This document shows positions 50,086 through 62,710 of a stretch of DNA of 64,000 nucleotides, in pieces (position 1 is the stretch's first letter; each line of letters begins with the position of its first letter). Below the pieces are notes generated by a model. The model was not told the origin of the DNA. It saw only the letters and a program-made list of their open reading frames with translations, and did no database searches. Both the position numbers and the translations under genes were made by a program. The stretch covers positions 62,001 to 126,000 of the forward strand of contig JAHQIW010007073.1 in assembly GCA_019055375.1 (NCBI GenBank). Reading direction: 5' to 3'. The DNA comes from Parelaphostrongylus tenuis. Taxonomy: Eukaryota; Nematoda; Chromadorea; Rhabditida; Metastrongylidae.

Positions 50086-51239
50086 TGATAAAGCTCTTAT
50101 GTCTGGCTATTTTTTCCATGAAAGCGCTCGTTGATTACGTAATTATACTGTTGTTGCAGTCAGTCAATTGTAATATGCGTTGTACGAAGGATATTACATT
50201 TGAAATCTTCAAATTGTGATGCCTGTCAATGCATAAAATACGCAGCGACCATGGTAAATCAGAATCGAACGACGTGAACTCCTCCAAGGCATTTGTGGGG
50301 ATTCCTGGCTCATGTGGAGAAATCTAAATGTTGTTGTTTATCAATAGCTCACCTCTCCGAGTTACCATAAGAAGAGAATCTCGAGATTTCTCAACGCCTT
50401 GCACATCTCATCATTTCTGATTTCTTATCTTATACACTATCGGCAATCACTGAGTACTTTAGATAATGCCTAATTGGATGGTTTTGATTATTCTCACTCT
50501 ATTGAACAAGAGAACTGTCAACGTTTCATTGTTTTGCCACAACTTCTGCCACAGGACATGAGAATCTGTGGCCTCACTGACATTTTCAGTGTTAGTTAAA
50601 CCCAGTTTATTTTGAAATGAAGATTACCAGGGTTTTGGGTTGAGAGCGAAGATGCTACAAATATCCATGGACAATAATGATGTATTTCTTTGCGTGATTG
50701 ATGTGGCGAGGACTATTTTACAAGTCGAATCGTTTGCCTACTAATGTGTGAATTGATGGTAATTTTTTCAACTTATTTGAAGAGAAAATAATGACTGACT
50801 TATTCACTTAGTCACTGATCTAAAAGAATACTCAGTCATAAGTTCAAAGCTAAACTAAACATACCATTAAGCTCGCACAGAGATTTTGAAGAAAAAAATC
50901 ACGGTCCTCAAACAGGAAATATGAAACCTCAACGCGTAAGACTCTCGAACATTCTGGATAATTTGGTGAAACTGAACTTGAGCCACACCAAGGAATCTCT
51001 CGTTATCACGCCTCATGTAAACCAGTACATGAAACTGTAATTATGATGTGAGAGGCAATGACAGTTCCTGGTGAACTCTGCCACTTGGTTTCCCCTTGGA
51101 CATTTGAGTGAAAGACTCATAAAGAGTGGTATGTGAATAGTTGCTTCGCCCTTAATCCAATTAGATTCTAGGTTTGATGATCCTTTTACTTTCGCAGTAT
51201 AGAGGTGTTCAGCTGATCGGGTTGTAAACAACCTAATCC
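50086..51239. other. Unassigned spacer
   Basis: No gene, RNA or clear repeat recognised. Confidence 0.35.
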
Positions 51240-51242
51240 TTC

Positions 51243-51280
51243 CAGGCTCTGAAAAAGGCGGAACCTCAGAGACGTCAGCT
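51243..51280 (+). ncRNA. Penelope-type hammerhead remnant, copy 4
   Basis: Leader tccaggctctg as in copy 2, but CUGAAAA replaces CUGAAGA, the stem II strands no longer match, and AGAC replaces AAAC. GUC, AGCUG and the following tcgtgtttggctta are kept. Inactive. Confidence 0.55.
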
Positions 51281-51424
51281 GTGCGAATAAATCGTATTTT
51301 GAACGATTTCGTGTTTGGCTTACCAAGGAAAAAACTGTGAATTATCAAACAATGTCGAGTTAACTACAGTATTTTTTCCACTTTTAGTATACGTTTTGAA
51401 GTTAACGTACAATAAAGAGACGCT

Positions 51425-51680
51425 GTGGCCTGTGGTTGTGATGTTAGCGACGGCGCGCATTGAGCCGAGCTCCACTCCCACTTCTTTCCGGTAATCAACG
51501 ACAACGTCCTTTGGATTGCCACACCATGGATATCCTCGAAATTGTAAGGAGACTCGCTTAGCCAGTATTCGACGCCGTTCAAGAAGAAGACGAAAAACTT
51601 TCTGAATACTTAGAAGTACTGAGGATCCGCACAGTGGAAAGAACTGTGTCGATTGATCAGCTAAAGTGCTACGGTCAGTA
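51425..51680 (+). mobile_element. SINE family C copy
   Basis: gtggttgtgatgttagcgac head, ctttccggtaatcaacgac, agccagtattcgacgccg, ttagaagtactgaggatcc. Confidence 0.65.
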
Positions 51681-52554
51681 AGGAGTCGGCGTCAAAAGTT
51701 AACTGAAAATTTCTTTAGATCGAGTCCACTCTTTGATGGACGAACACTAACAGGATTGCAATCGTCCATCCATCCTTTCAATTCTACTTCATGGCAGAAA
51801 GGAGTTGTTCTGAGAAGAAGTGATAGTCCCCACTGAATTCGATAGTCCGAAATGGAATTTGGTGTGATTATTCTAAACGAAAAAGAAAAAAAATACAGAA
51901 CTAGCATAACTGGAATTTCCGTCAGCATCTCGGCTACCTTGGTGATTAAGCTTCATTCAAGCCTCATGGTATGTTCGATATGATTTCTGACAATCTTAAT
52001 GCATGTGAGGTCTAATAAACGAGTAAATCATACGATTAGTAATCATGTCCCTCTAGGCGATCTTGTTAGTCGGGATTTTTGCGCTCCACTTTCTTCGTGG
52101 TTTGAGATTTTTTACTTCACACGTCAAGTCGTTCCAGGTCGAGAAAAGTTTGGTAGGGCTATTATCTGCCTAAAATGCTGCTTTTGATTTGATTGACTCC
52201 ATATAACTCTTGTTTTATAGCAAAGGTCCAGACAGTTCTTCTCAAGCGAAAATTTCAGGCTTTAGAAGAAGGGAAGCGGGGAAAAGGAGGGTTCAGTTTC
52301 TGCACTGATTTATCATTATTTAGCAAGGTATGAACATCTATGTAGTTTTTCTACACGGTGTCATGTGTGCTGCATTATCATTTCAAATTTCCCGACTTCG
52401 GAGGTTCTATGTGGGACTTTTTGATAGCGAAATCCTGCTACAACATCACCTTCTAGCATTTGAACCCCGTGAAGAAACTGCCGAAAAGTTAAGGCAAATT
52501 TGTGATCGAATGACTATCAAAAGTAATTTCTTGTCGTAAGAATTTACTTTTGGG
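51681..52554. other. Unassigned spacer
   Basis: No supported gene. Open frames at 51928-51692 (minus) and 52330-52539 (plus) have no recognisable domain. Confidence 0.35.
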
Positions 52555-52800
52555 CGGGTGGTTGTGATGGTCGTCGTGGCGCAAGTGGAGCCAAGTTCCA
52601 CCCCCTACTCTCAATTTTCTCCGGCAGACGAACAACAACGCCTCATGGAACGGCTCAGCAAGGCTATCTTCGAGATTTCAAGCAGACATTCTCGACCAGT
52701 ATTCTACATCATTCAAGAAGAAGGCGAAACGAATCTAATGGTAGAAGTATTGGTATCCGCACAGTAAGAAAAATTGTGATGATGGGTCGTGTAGAATAGA
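52555..52800 (+). mobile_element. SINE family C, best copy
   Basis: ggttgtgatggtcgtcgtgg head, tctccggcagacgaacaac, gaacggctcagcaaggctat, tcgaccagtattctacatc, gtatccgcacagtaagaaaa. Confidence 0.7.
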
Positions 52801-52934
52801 ATAAAAAAATTTACTCTCCACAAAACAAGAATGCATGTAATAAGGAATTGAATAAATTCTAGCAGAGGCGCACAAAAGTGATAACTGGTTGAGTAAACCG
52901 GAAAGTTGCTTATTACGTGTCGAAAAAGCACCGT

Positions 52935-53035
52935 GTTATGCAAAACATGTGACCCTAGCGGGAGTTGAACTTGTGTTTCACCTATTTCAGGGGCGCATGC
53001 TACCGCTACACCATCGAGACCACTACTATGCTAGC
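52935..53035 (-). mobile_element. SINE family A copy
   Basis: Complement of the head: gcgggagttgaacttgtg (box B) and gcatgctaccgctacaccat (box A). Confidence 0.6.
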
Positions 53036-53929
53036 ACTCTTTCCTATACATGATTTCTCAGACCTGTCAGCGAATAACCTTTGACGGGCTTTGTTTGATA
53101 AGCACACTATTGCTTCAAATACATTTGAGCCGTTAGCCTTTGGATATGTATAATCTATGGCAATTCTTTGATTTACTACTCTGTGTTTTAGTATTTTTAT
53201 TCTATATCCAAGAATTTATACAAATTCTACAGAATAATCTTTCAGAATTTGTAAAACAGCATGGTAAAGCGCTCTGTGAAAACAAATTTTTTAGTTGCAT
53301 TCCACGATAGAAAAAACAGAATTCTCCCTGCTTACGGTACCTCCATGTTAGTATCAAACTTATTTTAGAACAATAGCAACGCCGTGTACGGGAACGCTGA
53401 TTTACTATATTGTGTTGCACCTTAAGTCATGGGTTAGGCCAGCTATGCGCTCTATCTCGATTATACGCGAGGTGTCGAATGCATCATGCATTCCAAGCTC
53501 CCTGAGGAATGATTTGGCGGAAGTTTCTTGTAAAGCCGAGACATTAGAATCAAGAAATTATTAAAATAGCATTAATTGGGAAGAGTGCAGAGAAACAGTA
53601 TACTCAATAAAAGCATTCACAACGAATATTTTTTGCGAATCAACTGTGATTCTGATTCTAAAAATCAATGAAATTTTGGTGATAAACTGTCGCGAAACAG
53701 AAAAAGTAGAGCGTGTGGCGATTGAACTCGACCGAGTGTGACTATCACAATCCACGTACGAAGTGAACGGTTGTCGACAATCAATCTATTTGGCTTTCAA
53801 TAATTCGAAGACCCCGATGAATCACCTGCATCACCTGTCGCCCCCTTAATGTTCAGTGAGTTGATTTCAGCACCACTAATATTTCATTTCACGGAGAGGC
53901 TGCTAAAATCCCAGAGCCAAACTAGGCTG
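53036..53929. other. Spacer
   Basis: A faint family B-like patch at 53470-53510 (gcattccaagctccctgagg); otherwise nothing recognised. Confidence 0.35.
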
Positions 53930-56135
53930 CCAAAAACGAAACGGACTAAAATGGCGATCTGTACGTACGATGAAAGAACACTTGCTCGCAAATCCGCTGT
54001 GAGAGATCTGTCGACGCAACCAAGAAGGTTAAGGTACGACGTCACTGGCCTGGCTGAGACGAGAAGGCGTCATCTTTTTTACACTGTTTATAACAGTGGA
54101 GAAGAACTGTTTCTTGAAACATGCGACAGACATGTCGGCGGCGTTGGCGTTCTCGCCAATCGAATTTGACAGTGAATATCGATTGTTTTAAACAACTAAG
54201 AATCCTTATTGGACATTGTGGTTGCAATGATGCGGGACAATTGCGGCTTTGACCATCTTCGTTGCTTGCGCACCAACATCAAGCTATGGCAAAGAAGAAG
54301 TTGAAGAGTTTGAACCTATAAGAGCGCTCAAAGAACGTCACATTGGGGACCGTTGGACTGGAATAGAACGAACAGGATGTGAGGCTATCAGAGATAATTA
54401 AGACAACCAAAACCATCCGTGGTTCACAATTCCAAAAGGTTACGTCCGAATTTGTTATACGCTGTAGAGAAGCAAATAAAGACCTCAAAAAGAGCTATCA
54501 ACAATTGTGACAGGAGCTTCAGAAGCTGGAAAGAGCATGCGAAAATCCCACAAAAGCTTGGCCATTTACAAGACCAAAATATTGCACTCCAGCACTCTCA
54601 CAAGGCACTTACAGTCTCCGGAAAGATAATGGAGAAAATCATCCACGATTACTACTCGCATCTCTTCAATAGCCATGTCCTCTCATTGTCATATGAACTG
54701 AAAGAAATTGAATTTGTCGCTCCACCGTTTCTTTCTTCCAAAATCCGACCCGCTATATCGTTGTTGAAGAATAGAAGAATATGTGGTTCAGACAGGATAA
54801 GAATGGAACGCATGATGAACTTATCGCCAGTTTTCTTCAGCATACTGGCTCGACTCTTCACTAGTTACTCGTGAGAATGCAAGGTTTTTAATCAGTGGGA
54901 AATCAGTAAGACCGTGTTGTTGCTCAAAGGGAGACCTTCTAAAAAGGGAGATTTCAACGCCAAAGGCACTTATTGTTCAATCTGCTTGCACTTCGTCGCC
55001 TATAAACTCTTCGTCCAATTTATCCTGAATAGGATTGACATAATACTGGACGAAGGACAGTCATGTTAATTAGCAGGATTTGAAAATGATTCGATACCAT
55101 AGAACACATTCACACGATCACTACACTGAAACTTTACAAGATTACAAAACCGCTCTGTCTCACTTTTTTCGATTTGAGAAAAAGTCTTTGATTTTGTGGA
55201 AACAGAAGCGGCCATGAAGATGCTGGATGCCCAGGACGCCGCTACTCGGTTCATAGCGACATATCTATCCTTCGTGAGTTATAAAAATCTCACAGTCGGA
55301 GTATCGCCAGTCTATAATAACAATTGACCTAGGAAAAGGGCTTCGACAAGGTGATACAATCTCACCAAAATTATCAACTGCCATCCTCCAAAACGTCATG
55401 TAATTAGATTGGGAAAATATAGGAGTGGAAATCGACACTCGTCGAATAATTTTCGCTTCGTTGATGATATCGTCCTTATAACACTGAGCATCAGCCAGGA
55501 GAAACGAATGTTGCCGATTTTGAGTAATTCTGCGGAATTTGAATGCACCATTTATGCTCAACGAAGCGGACATCTCCGAATGCTCTGGTCACGTTGAGCG
55601 GCGATGCAGCGAAGAGGAAAAAGAACATCCGACTCTTTGCCCACCTTTCTGCTCGACGATTATTCTTGCCCTGAACTATGCAGCTGAAACCTGGTCTCTA
55701 CGTTAACACGATGAAAGATCACTTGGCGTTGTTGCTCACGCAGTCGGGAGGTTGATGCCAGAAAAATTCCTTGTCACACAAATGAGAGAAAGGGTCCGAA
55801 GATCCGACCTAAGTCAGCGATCGATGAATAAAAATGCCGTTCTGCAGCTCAGGCTATAAAAAATAGGGTGGGCCGGACACGTAATGCGTTTCAATGAAAA
55901 ACGATGGACGGTAGCCATTTCCGACTGAATCCTCGGAATGCCAAGCGCTCTACAGGAAGACCACCGATGGCCCAATTTCTCCACGAAAAGCCTAGAAAAA
56001 GGACATGATGCCTCAGCGAAATCCTAGAGCAAGGCTGAACTAACAGGCTACTCTTTCACACGATAGGGAAAAGGGAAGTGTAGCTGGTGCCTGCTTGAGT
56101 CACTCGACGATCAAAGGGACGACAAATCATACAGG
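53930..56135 (+). mobile_element. RTE-clade LINE, nearly full length but decayed
   Basis: Non-LTR retrotransposon with an AP-type endonuclease and a reverse transcriptase. In order: endonuclease start from 53951 (CTYDERTLARKSAV, then YDVTGLAETRRR), connector with frame breaks (54200-54600), RT fingers (KIRPAISLLKNRR; KGRPSKKGDFN; YKLFVQFILNRID), palm with FVDDIVLI (about 55455), and the 3' end with PLESLDDQ-like remains near 56095. The reading frame changes at least six times, with many stops. The tail after 56110 (acgacaaatcatacaggtg) matches the stubs at 30876 and 49946. Confidence 0.85.
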
Positions 56136-58302
56136 TGTTATGTATGTATCACCTGGCGCAATAGCCGTTAGCCAACCAGGCAGCACTCAACAATTAATCA
56201 CTCTAAAGAATTCCACGGCGATCCTTTCAGCTTATGCGGTATGTAAGTTGTACGGTTTCGATCCTTTACAATATGGAAGAGTAACAAAAGGGTAGTACTA
56301 CTAATGAAGCTAGAAGGCTGAGTCACTTGTCTAACACTAAATACCATGATGAACCTCATAAGAGGTTAAAATATGGTATCAGTTATACTAAGTTCTGAGC
56401 GAAGTATAATTATGTTCGACTGAAAGTGTAAATGTAGAAGAAAGGTCATCTTTGCTCTTGCATGACTCTTATATGAAATGCTATTTTGAGGTGCTGCTGT
56501 GAGACATTTTTTTTAAAAATGATATGCTGTCTGCAATTTATTGAATTAATTTTCGATAATTAGACAATGACTACGGCGGGTTTGAATAATGGAATGAGAT
56601 GAACAATCCAGAGCACTCATGCCGTTTTTGGAATTCGTTCCACTCCACTTCTCACTCATCTTTGATCTACTCCTTTCATCAGGCAGTTGTCTTATACGTC
56701 TGGTGCATCGTAGGAGAGCTGCCATCGAGTGAAAGTTGGAAGTCGTCAACTGTAACCAACATGAAACGTGTGAGTAGCCCAAAATGGTTTCACTTGCTCT
56801 TCGCTTCCTCATGGAATTTTTTCAAAAGTACTTTACGTGGAATTGCAGTGAAATCACCCTTGTAATCGAGATAGAAATATGGTGACTGATACTTCCGAAA
56901 AGTTTCCACGAGCGCAGTTTTGTAAAGAAGTGTAACCGTGCAAGCGAACTCAATTTTGCATCATTCTTGTTTAGCTAGGGGATCTTTGTGATAGATTTTG
57001 AAACATGCCATAGATAACTTGCGGGAAAGCCCATTGAAATGCATATATTATCGTAATCTCCTTGGATAATCAAGCTAGCACGAAGTGCTCGCGAGGTTTT
57101 TTTCGCTGGCCGACTATCCAGTTTTGATGTCTTTTTTAGAGCTGAATTGATTCGATTGTATGGTATTTAAGGGTTGTCCTTGCGCTTTGGTTATCTACAA
57201 ACATCTTTAGACATTTTCCGCGTTACTTCTGTCCCTTCTTCAACATCTGTCATCTTTACAAATATCATGGAATGCTCGTTGCACTGTTTGCTGCATAGTT
57301 TTGCAAAAGTCAATCTCAGTAAAAATGGATACAATGAGTGGCCTTAGAATTGTAGCACTTCCAAGTTTTCTGATCGTAGCGAATGATTTTAGATGAATTA
57401 TGTGGGTCATACTTGTGCACATCTGCGAATTCGAAAAGCTATTTCAGGAGGGAACTCGTATGTGAGCGTGAAACGCTATGCCACAATTAAAAAAAAAGCA
57501 CTATTTGCACTATTTGACATCTTTGATAGCTCGCCGCTTCCAATATACTGCCCGTTTCGATATGAAAGAGACATGGCATTCACAGGAAGAAAAAAAAATA
57601 TAAAACTAACTTCGGTAACAAGTCCAAAAAGCAGAAATGAGATCCCAAGCCAGTTATCTACGTGACCGGCTTCTTTGCCAGACTCTATGTAAAACATACA
57701 GTGCTTCTCAACTGAAGTCTGTTCACGACAAAAAGGAGACCGATTAATACCTGATTTTTTCATAGTCCGATAGAGTCGCAATCACCTCACCATAATTCCC
57801 AAGAAAAAGATTTGGCGTATTGAGTTCTTGTCTGATCAATCAGCCGGTGAAACGGATCACGGCCGTCCAGCAGCAACTAATCTCTTTTTGATATGCAGAG
57901 CTGTCGATGATGATTTCGGGATAAAATAGGTCTAACTGACAATGAACACGTCAGTAAGGAACCGCAGATCCTTACGTCCGTAACTGTAAAACTTGAAGCT
58001 AACATCTGCCAGTGATGATGGAGCAAGCATTGAAACGAAAGACAGAAGCTCTATTGCATGTACTGAATAAGGAATTCTTCTCACCTGCCTTAGTTAGCTA
58101 ATTTTAGTGCCTGGCGATCGCAAGTGAAACAGATGGAAAACTGGAGAAGTTAGTGAGTATTTAGAGGTCTCAGAAATGTTTTTTTCCTTATTACACAGGA
58201 TCTAACTTTTGAAATTGAAGCTGCGATTGAAAGTTTGAACAGAACATACCTCCAAAATCCGACAACATCACTGCACTTATTCTTAGAGCTGACGGGCAGA
58301 AT

Positions 58303-58338
58303 ATACATATATATATAAATGTATATATATATATATTA
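58303..58338. repeat. AT microsatellite
   Basis: tatatatataaatgtatatatatatatat, an interrupted (AT)n run. Confidence 0.85.
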
Positions 58339-58591
58339 TGGATAATCGTTATCAGAGGTAGTCGTTCATGAATCAAGTCGCCAAGAGAAACATTTTTGTT
58401 GCACAATCTGGAGGGCGCCATTACTAAAAATTAAGCACACTTCCATACCACAAATTCCTATGAGCAGATATAAAATCTTCTCTATAATATGAGTGAAATT
58501 TTCTGTATACAAATGCGCAGGTGGAATGTGGTTATCAGAATTTAACGATAGAAATGCAGATAAAGATTCCAGATATTTGTTTTTTTCTACA

Positions 58592-58612
58592 TATATATAT
58601 ATATATATCCAA
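58592..58612. repeat. AT microsatellite
   Basis: About ten AT units, 280 bases from the other AT run. Confidence 0.85.
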
Positions 58613-58634
58613 GACCGTTGAGTGGTATAAAAAA

Positions 58635-58705
58635 CATTGAACACCAGGCAGAAGTTGACCCGCGTTTCACTCACAGTTGAAGCGTCATCACTACATCATC
58701 AATCT
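58635..58705 (-). mobile_element. SINE family A fragment
   Basis: gcagaagttgacccgcgttt (box B complement) and gcgtcatcactacatcatca (box A complement). Confidence 0.5.
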
Positions 58706-58749
58706 CTGTTCTAGAAAAACTCGTATAAGAGAGCTTTTCGAATATTTTC

Positions 58750-59030
58750 TTGAGACCACGCTCAAATTTCGGCGTATCTGATAACTACTATTTGAGCCAA
58801 CAAGTCATGTTGGTCTGTTATGGGACATAGAGTGTAAAACGTTCGTCTTCGATATCGCTCTGCAGGCAGAACAGGCTCCCGAGAGAACTGACTCATAAAA
58901 AGATCGAAAGACGACGGGTTCTGCCCGAGTAAACGAGTCTGTATGGATGAGACACATTTATCGGGCTGTGGAAGAGCCCTTGCCAGACCACATGACATGT
59001 TGGCTCAAATAATAATCAAAGGATCTATTT
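58750..59030 (+). mobile_element. Retrozyme-like element, family D copy 3, decayed
   Basis: Again starts with an inverted segment (ttgagaccacgctcaaattt; tactatttgagccaacaagt) followed by the unit from gggacatagagtgtaaaacg to gttggctcaaataataatc. Part of the unit is missing. No clear target-site duplication. Confidence 0.65.
58923..58966 (+). ncRNA. Hammerhead remnant, family D copy 3
   Basis: Stem I GCCCGA with UCGGGC is kept, but the core reads GUAAACGA instead of CUGANGA, and GAGA instead of GAAA. Inactive. Confidence 0.6.
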
Positions 59031-59069
59031 CTTTAATTTTCATTACCGTACAATATTTCAAAAATACCA

Positions 59070-59185
59070 GCCGACAACAACCTGTCCGCGTAACGATGCT
59101 ATAAAGGCCGAAACACGTGTATCAGGCTCTATAAGTGTCCTTAACAGACCACGTGGCAGTTGTCTCAAACAATAATTATCATTAA
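59070..59185 (+). mobile_element. Retrozyme-like element, family D copy 4, fragment
   Basis: Contains the 3' half of the ribozyme (ataaaggccgaaacacgtgt at 59101, then atcaggc) and the tail ccttaacagaccacgtgg to caaacaataattatca. The 5' core (CUGANGA) is lost; remnant of the motif at 59086-59126. Confidence 0.55.
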
Positions 59186-60120
59186 AGAAGATGCTAAAGG
59201 AAAACAAGTATCATCATAGAGTTTTGTCTGTTTATCTTCATTCCCCTTGCTTCTTTACGCCGATCACTCATCACAAAACTTCTGCTAGATTTATAGCCTA
59301 AATAGCGCTTGCGATAACGCAATTTTTAACAGTCACTACAGTGCCAATTTTTTTAAATGCAAAGATTCTTATATACCAGAGAACTTGAGAAGATGTGAAC
59401 ATTAGCAGGCGAGAGAAATTTACTCTGTCAGCCTATTCATAAGGTGTGTACTAATATTTTCTGTGAAGTAGCGTAATCCATCCATCGTCCATCATACGAC
59501 TACGCTATCAGCTCTGCAAGTGTTTTGCAGATTATGTTAAATCTGTTCCAACATTTTTTATACTTCTTCAATGAATATAGCCATATAGCTTTTATTCGTT
59601 AAGTTTGAAGTGGCAATGACGTTTTTAGTGTACACTAGATAAAAGGAAGGCTCCTGAAACAAAGAGTAGCGCACGGAGTTTTGGATTCGTCCATGGCTAG
59701 TTGTTTTCTTGAGCGGCTACAAGTCTGCCAATGTTGCTTACCTTCTTCTATTTCCTCCTTCAAGTTGGAATATACTTGATAGCTGATATCCGTAATTGGA
59801 ATAGTTCAATTTGCTCAATTCCACACAGTGGATTGTTAAGCAATGCATTAATCATACATATAGTTAAGGTAGACTGATGATCGTACAACGAAGCTTTCAC
59901 CGTGAACATGAATCCAGTGACAAGGTTGCTTACAGCGATTGCCTTTTTGCCGAACCTTCTATTTGTGAGTGAGATATTGTTGACCATTTGGAGAATTACT
60001 GGTCCATGCACTCTTCTGGTAGAACCATGAACAGTTGAAAGGAGAAGCCATAATAGCTTGTTGCTCATTCGCGTTAATTAAGAAGTTTGAAGATGCCTCG
60101 CATCGCAGGAAAAAGTGCAG
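59186..60120. other. Unassigned spacer
   Basis: The minus-strand frame 60068-59760 (102 codons) starts with an ATG and has hydrophobic stretches but no recognisable family; no splice context supports it. Confidence 0.3.
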
Positions 60121-60545
60121 TAAATTTCAACGCACAGACGGAAGGAAAGTCTCAGCAGTCCGGAAGGACGAAACAGGCACCTGTGTAGCACTGTATGGGT
60201 GTCCATATCAACCTCACAACAATAAGCTCAAACATGTAACTATGTTTCCAGATTATCATTGATTGAGCCAGGTCCACATGAACGATCAAGAGTGGGTAGA
60301 ATTCATTCCATCAGTCGCACACACTCAACTGTGGTCACTGCGACCTCGGAGGGTTTCTGTCACATAACTTGCGGTGATCTATTGTTTGGCATCGATTCAT
60401 ATACACAGGGGTGTATCCCCAAGGAATCGGTTGAACCGATGCAGACCATGCTACTGAGTACGGAAGGGCGATACAGGAGCATGTCTGGCACTGTAAAAGT
60501 GCCCATATCCGGCTCAATTATGTTATCACGGTATCGGACTGATCT
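60121..60545. mobile_element. Decayed family E-like units
   Basis: First piece: gtccggaaggacgaaacagg (60149), then tgtgtagcactgtatggg. Second piece: catgctactgagtacggaag (60448), then gcatgtctggcactgtaaaa. Both keep parts of the family E ribozyme and of the sequence after it. Confidence 0.4.
60449..60490 (+). ncRNA. Hammerhead remnant, family E-like
   Basis: GCUA, CUGAGUA, CGG-AAG-GGC, GAUACAGGAGCAUGUC, UGGC: the layout is recognisable, but several core bases differ. Inactive. Confidence 0.35.
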
Positions 60546-61654
60546 TAGCAGTCATTGATGAGGTTCAATGAACTATCGCAATTTACGAACCCCGGTTTGA
60601 GCCAGCACAGCTTTCCATTTTCCCGCCGTTGGTGATCTATGAGAAATGAAAACGTTACCAATCTTCGATATTAAGCGGCTGCCTTTTCGAGATAGGTTCT
60701 GGAGCGCCCCAACGAGTTGCGTGAAATTTGGTAGCCTTACAAATTTTTGTATTACAACGCTTTTGTTAACTCTATTATTATTCAATTAGAGAATTAATTA
60801 ATCATCAATTTACACACCATTATGGTCAATATTATGCTATAATTTGCCGAGTAAAGATTGGATGCCTTCTTCCCCGGATAGATTGAGACCGGCAACAATA
60901 AGAAGTCGGCGAAAGTCACTTCCATTCAAAATGTGGCCAATCAAATTCGCAATGTGCTTGGGTCTAGCGTTATCTTGAATAAAGGTGACAGAGTCGTTTT
61001 AAACGCTTCCATCGCATTACTGCGGCTAACTTGCGAAGTTGTTCCTCGTTGACGTCGGCATTTTTATTTGTTGTTAACATTTCCCAAAACGGGATGACTG
61101 ACTGATCCGAGAAAATCGACTGCACAATCTCCCGAGCTTGGAACTTAGGCTATGGTTGAGTTGCCAGGTCTTTGTCGAGATGCAATAAGTAGGCGTAGCA
61201 CGTGTTGTTCTCGTAGTGGGCTCAGGACCCTTTTCCAACGATGATCGGCTTAAGAAACTCCTGCCTGTGCGGTTGCAGCAAAGACTTTTCCCAAGTGAGT
61301 GTAGGGCAAATACATCCAGCTCAAAAATAACGTCACAAATTTCACAGAAATTTCTCGTTATCAGGGAAGTACTTTTCATCTACATGTAGCAATTTGCAGC
61401 AACAACATACATATTTTATCATTATCGCCCCCCACATTCTATTTCAAAATTGCTTTCCTTGGGGCATTCAGTTTGTACAAAACTACGTTTTGCAACGATT
61501 TTGTAGCATACAAATTTAAATATCCATTCTTGTCACTTCACAACAGAGCAGTGCTTGAGCTACAAACATACATCCAGAAATAACATTTCAAAAATTTTTT
61601 TTCACCTTACTCATCGGATTTGTGAATAACGGAATGCTGGGACTAAGGATTGAG
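60546..61654. other. Unassigned spacer
   Basis: No supported gene. A tRNA-like patch at 61205-61250 (gggctcaggacccttttcc) may be an old SINE C head. Confidence 0.3.
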
Positions 61655-61835
61655 GGAGCACGGGCTTACCCATGAAGTACTGAAAACTATAATTGTTAAG
61701 CATGCCTAAAGCCTTACCGAGGATTTTACGCCAGAGCCATGCACGCTTGTTTCGAGGTCTCGCCCTCCTCGTCAGTGGCCCACGCTCTGCATTAAGCTCT
61801 GCTTTGAAGCAAAGAGGGAGGCGTATGTGGTGACA
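61655..61835 (-). mobile_element. Hammerhead-bearing repeat, family F copy 2
   Basis: Minus-strand homologue of 3655-3835, similar on both sides of the ribozyme (agcttaatgc before, atggctctggcgtaaaatcc after). Confidence 0.6.
61734..61781 (-). ncRNA. Hammerhead ribozyme, family F copy 2
   Basis: Minus strand: a perfect 6-pair stem I (GGGCCA from 61781 with UGGCUC ending at 61734), CUGACGA from 61775, stem II GAGG with CCUC plus one bulged G, loop GCGAGA, and GAAAC. The cleavage triplet reads GCA where GUA is expected, so the copy is probably inactive. One stem II pair is A-U here and G-C in copy 1. Confidence 0.65.
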
Positions 61836-62255
61836 GCACAGTGCATAATAACAATGTGGCATCACCACTTCTCAGTCGATGGATCGCGACTAATAGAGCA
61901 AAATAGATCCATAGCATCTATTGTTTTTAACCTCGCAATGAACATTCATTAATTAAAAACTATATGTTTGAACCGTCAACTGAGATCTCAAAAACCAATA
62001 TTTTTAAAAATTATTGTGTACCGTTCTTGTCTATGAGGTACCCTCGTGGTATATCATCTATAATTCTGATTTGTTTAATGTCACCTGTACTTCTATGAGA
62101 CGCTGATGTTATTATCAAGCAGTTTTTGTATAAGGTACTCTATAGTGTTCAGTGATGGAGTGCTTGACGAAAAGCTAACGGCTCGTTCAAAGCATATTAA
62201 AGTATAAGTACAAATTAGTGAACCCTCAGTTTAGTCCATGAGGATGTCGTAAGAC

Positions 62256-62300
62256 TCTTTGGATGGTACATTTTGGCGGTATAGCTCGCCTCATCAAAGC
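62256..62300 (-). ncRNA. Hammerhead-like remnant, family G copy 1
   Basis: Minus strand UUUGAUGAGGCGAGCUAUAC, then CGCC and AAAAUGUACC: stem II is GGCG with CGCC, but C3 is U and GAAA is replaced by AAAA. Confidence 0.4.
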
Positions 62301-62539
62301 CTCGTGCTCCATCAGGCACATCTGTCGACAGTAGGACGTACGTAATCCATCAACGTACCAACCTCAAATACTCAAAACATTCTTGCGAACTAATTCAAAT
62401 GCTTCTAGCGAGTTTCCAAAAAATAGTTGATGGAAGGGTGACATCCACATGCTCAAGCTATCGTGAAAAATGCTGACATTCAGAGTTGCACATGTTGTTG
62501 GCGCATACTCAATCTCCCATTCCTACTGTCGACAAGGTT

Positions 62540-62585
62540 GCTTAGTGGGGAGTGTGGCTCTGATGAGGCGTGCGATACCGCCTTA
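62540..62585 (+). ncRNA. Hammerhead-like remnant, family G copy 2
   Basis: CUGAUGA, stem II GGCG with CGCC, then UUAAC instead of GAAAC, GCAC loop, GUA, AGAC. Stem I GGCU with AGAC has one mismatch. Confidence 0.45.
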
Positions 62586-62710
62586 ACGCACGTAAGACAA
62601 TGACCTAGCAACCCCGAAAAGGTTCAAAACATTGTCGCAGACAATAATGAAAGTTGATAGCGATATCTTGAAAACATCGATTGGAAGGTATTATCCACTT
62701 GCTGGATGAG

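Larger units (their letters stand above)
56136..58634. other. Unassigned spacer with one E-like tail
   Basis: 56330-56410 resembles the family E tail (gaacctcataagaggttaaa). Frames at 56812-56546 (minus), 56599-56865 (plus), 57393-57665 (plus) and 57781-57476 (minus) overlap each other and show no domain. No gene called. Confidence 0.3.
62256..62710. mobile_element. Family G hammerhead-like repeats
   Basis: A minus-strand unit (62300-62256) faces plus-strand sequence (62330-62470), followed by a second plus-strand unit (62520-62710). Shared blocks include caaaacattcttgcg/caaaacattgtcgcag and ggaagggtgacatccac/ggaaggtattatccac. Confidence 0.45.

Noticed and set aside
57393..57665. Possible GIY-YIG-like fragment (YVGHTCAHLRIR)
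   Set aside because: Only a few residues resemble the motif, and the rest of the domain is absent.
60149..60190. Complete hammerhead suggested by GUCC-GGAA-GGAC-GAAAC
   Set aside because: The 5' core reads CUCAGCA rather than CUGANGA, and stem III does not pair next to an allowed cleavage triplet; kept only as a family E-like remnant.
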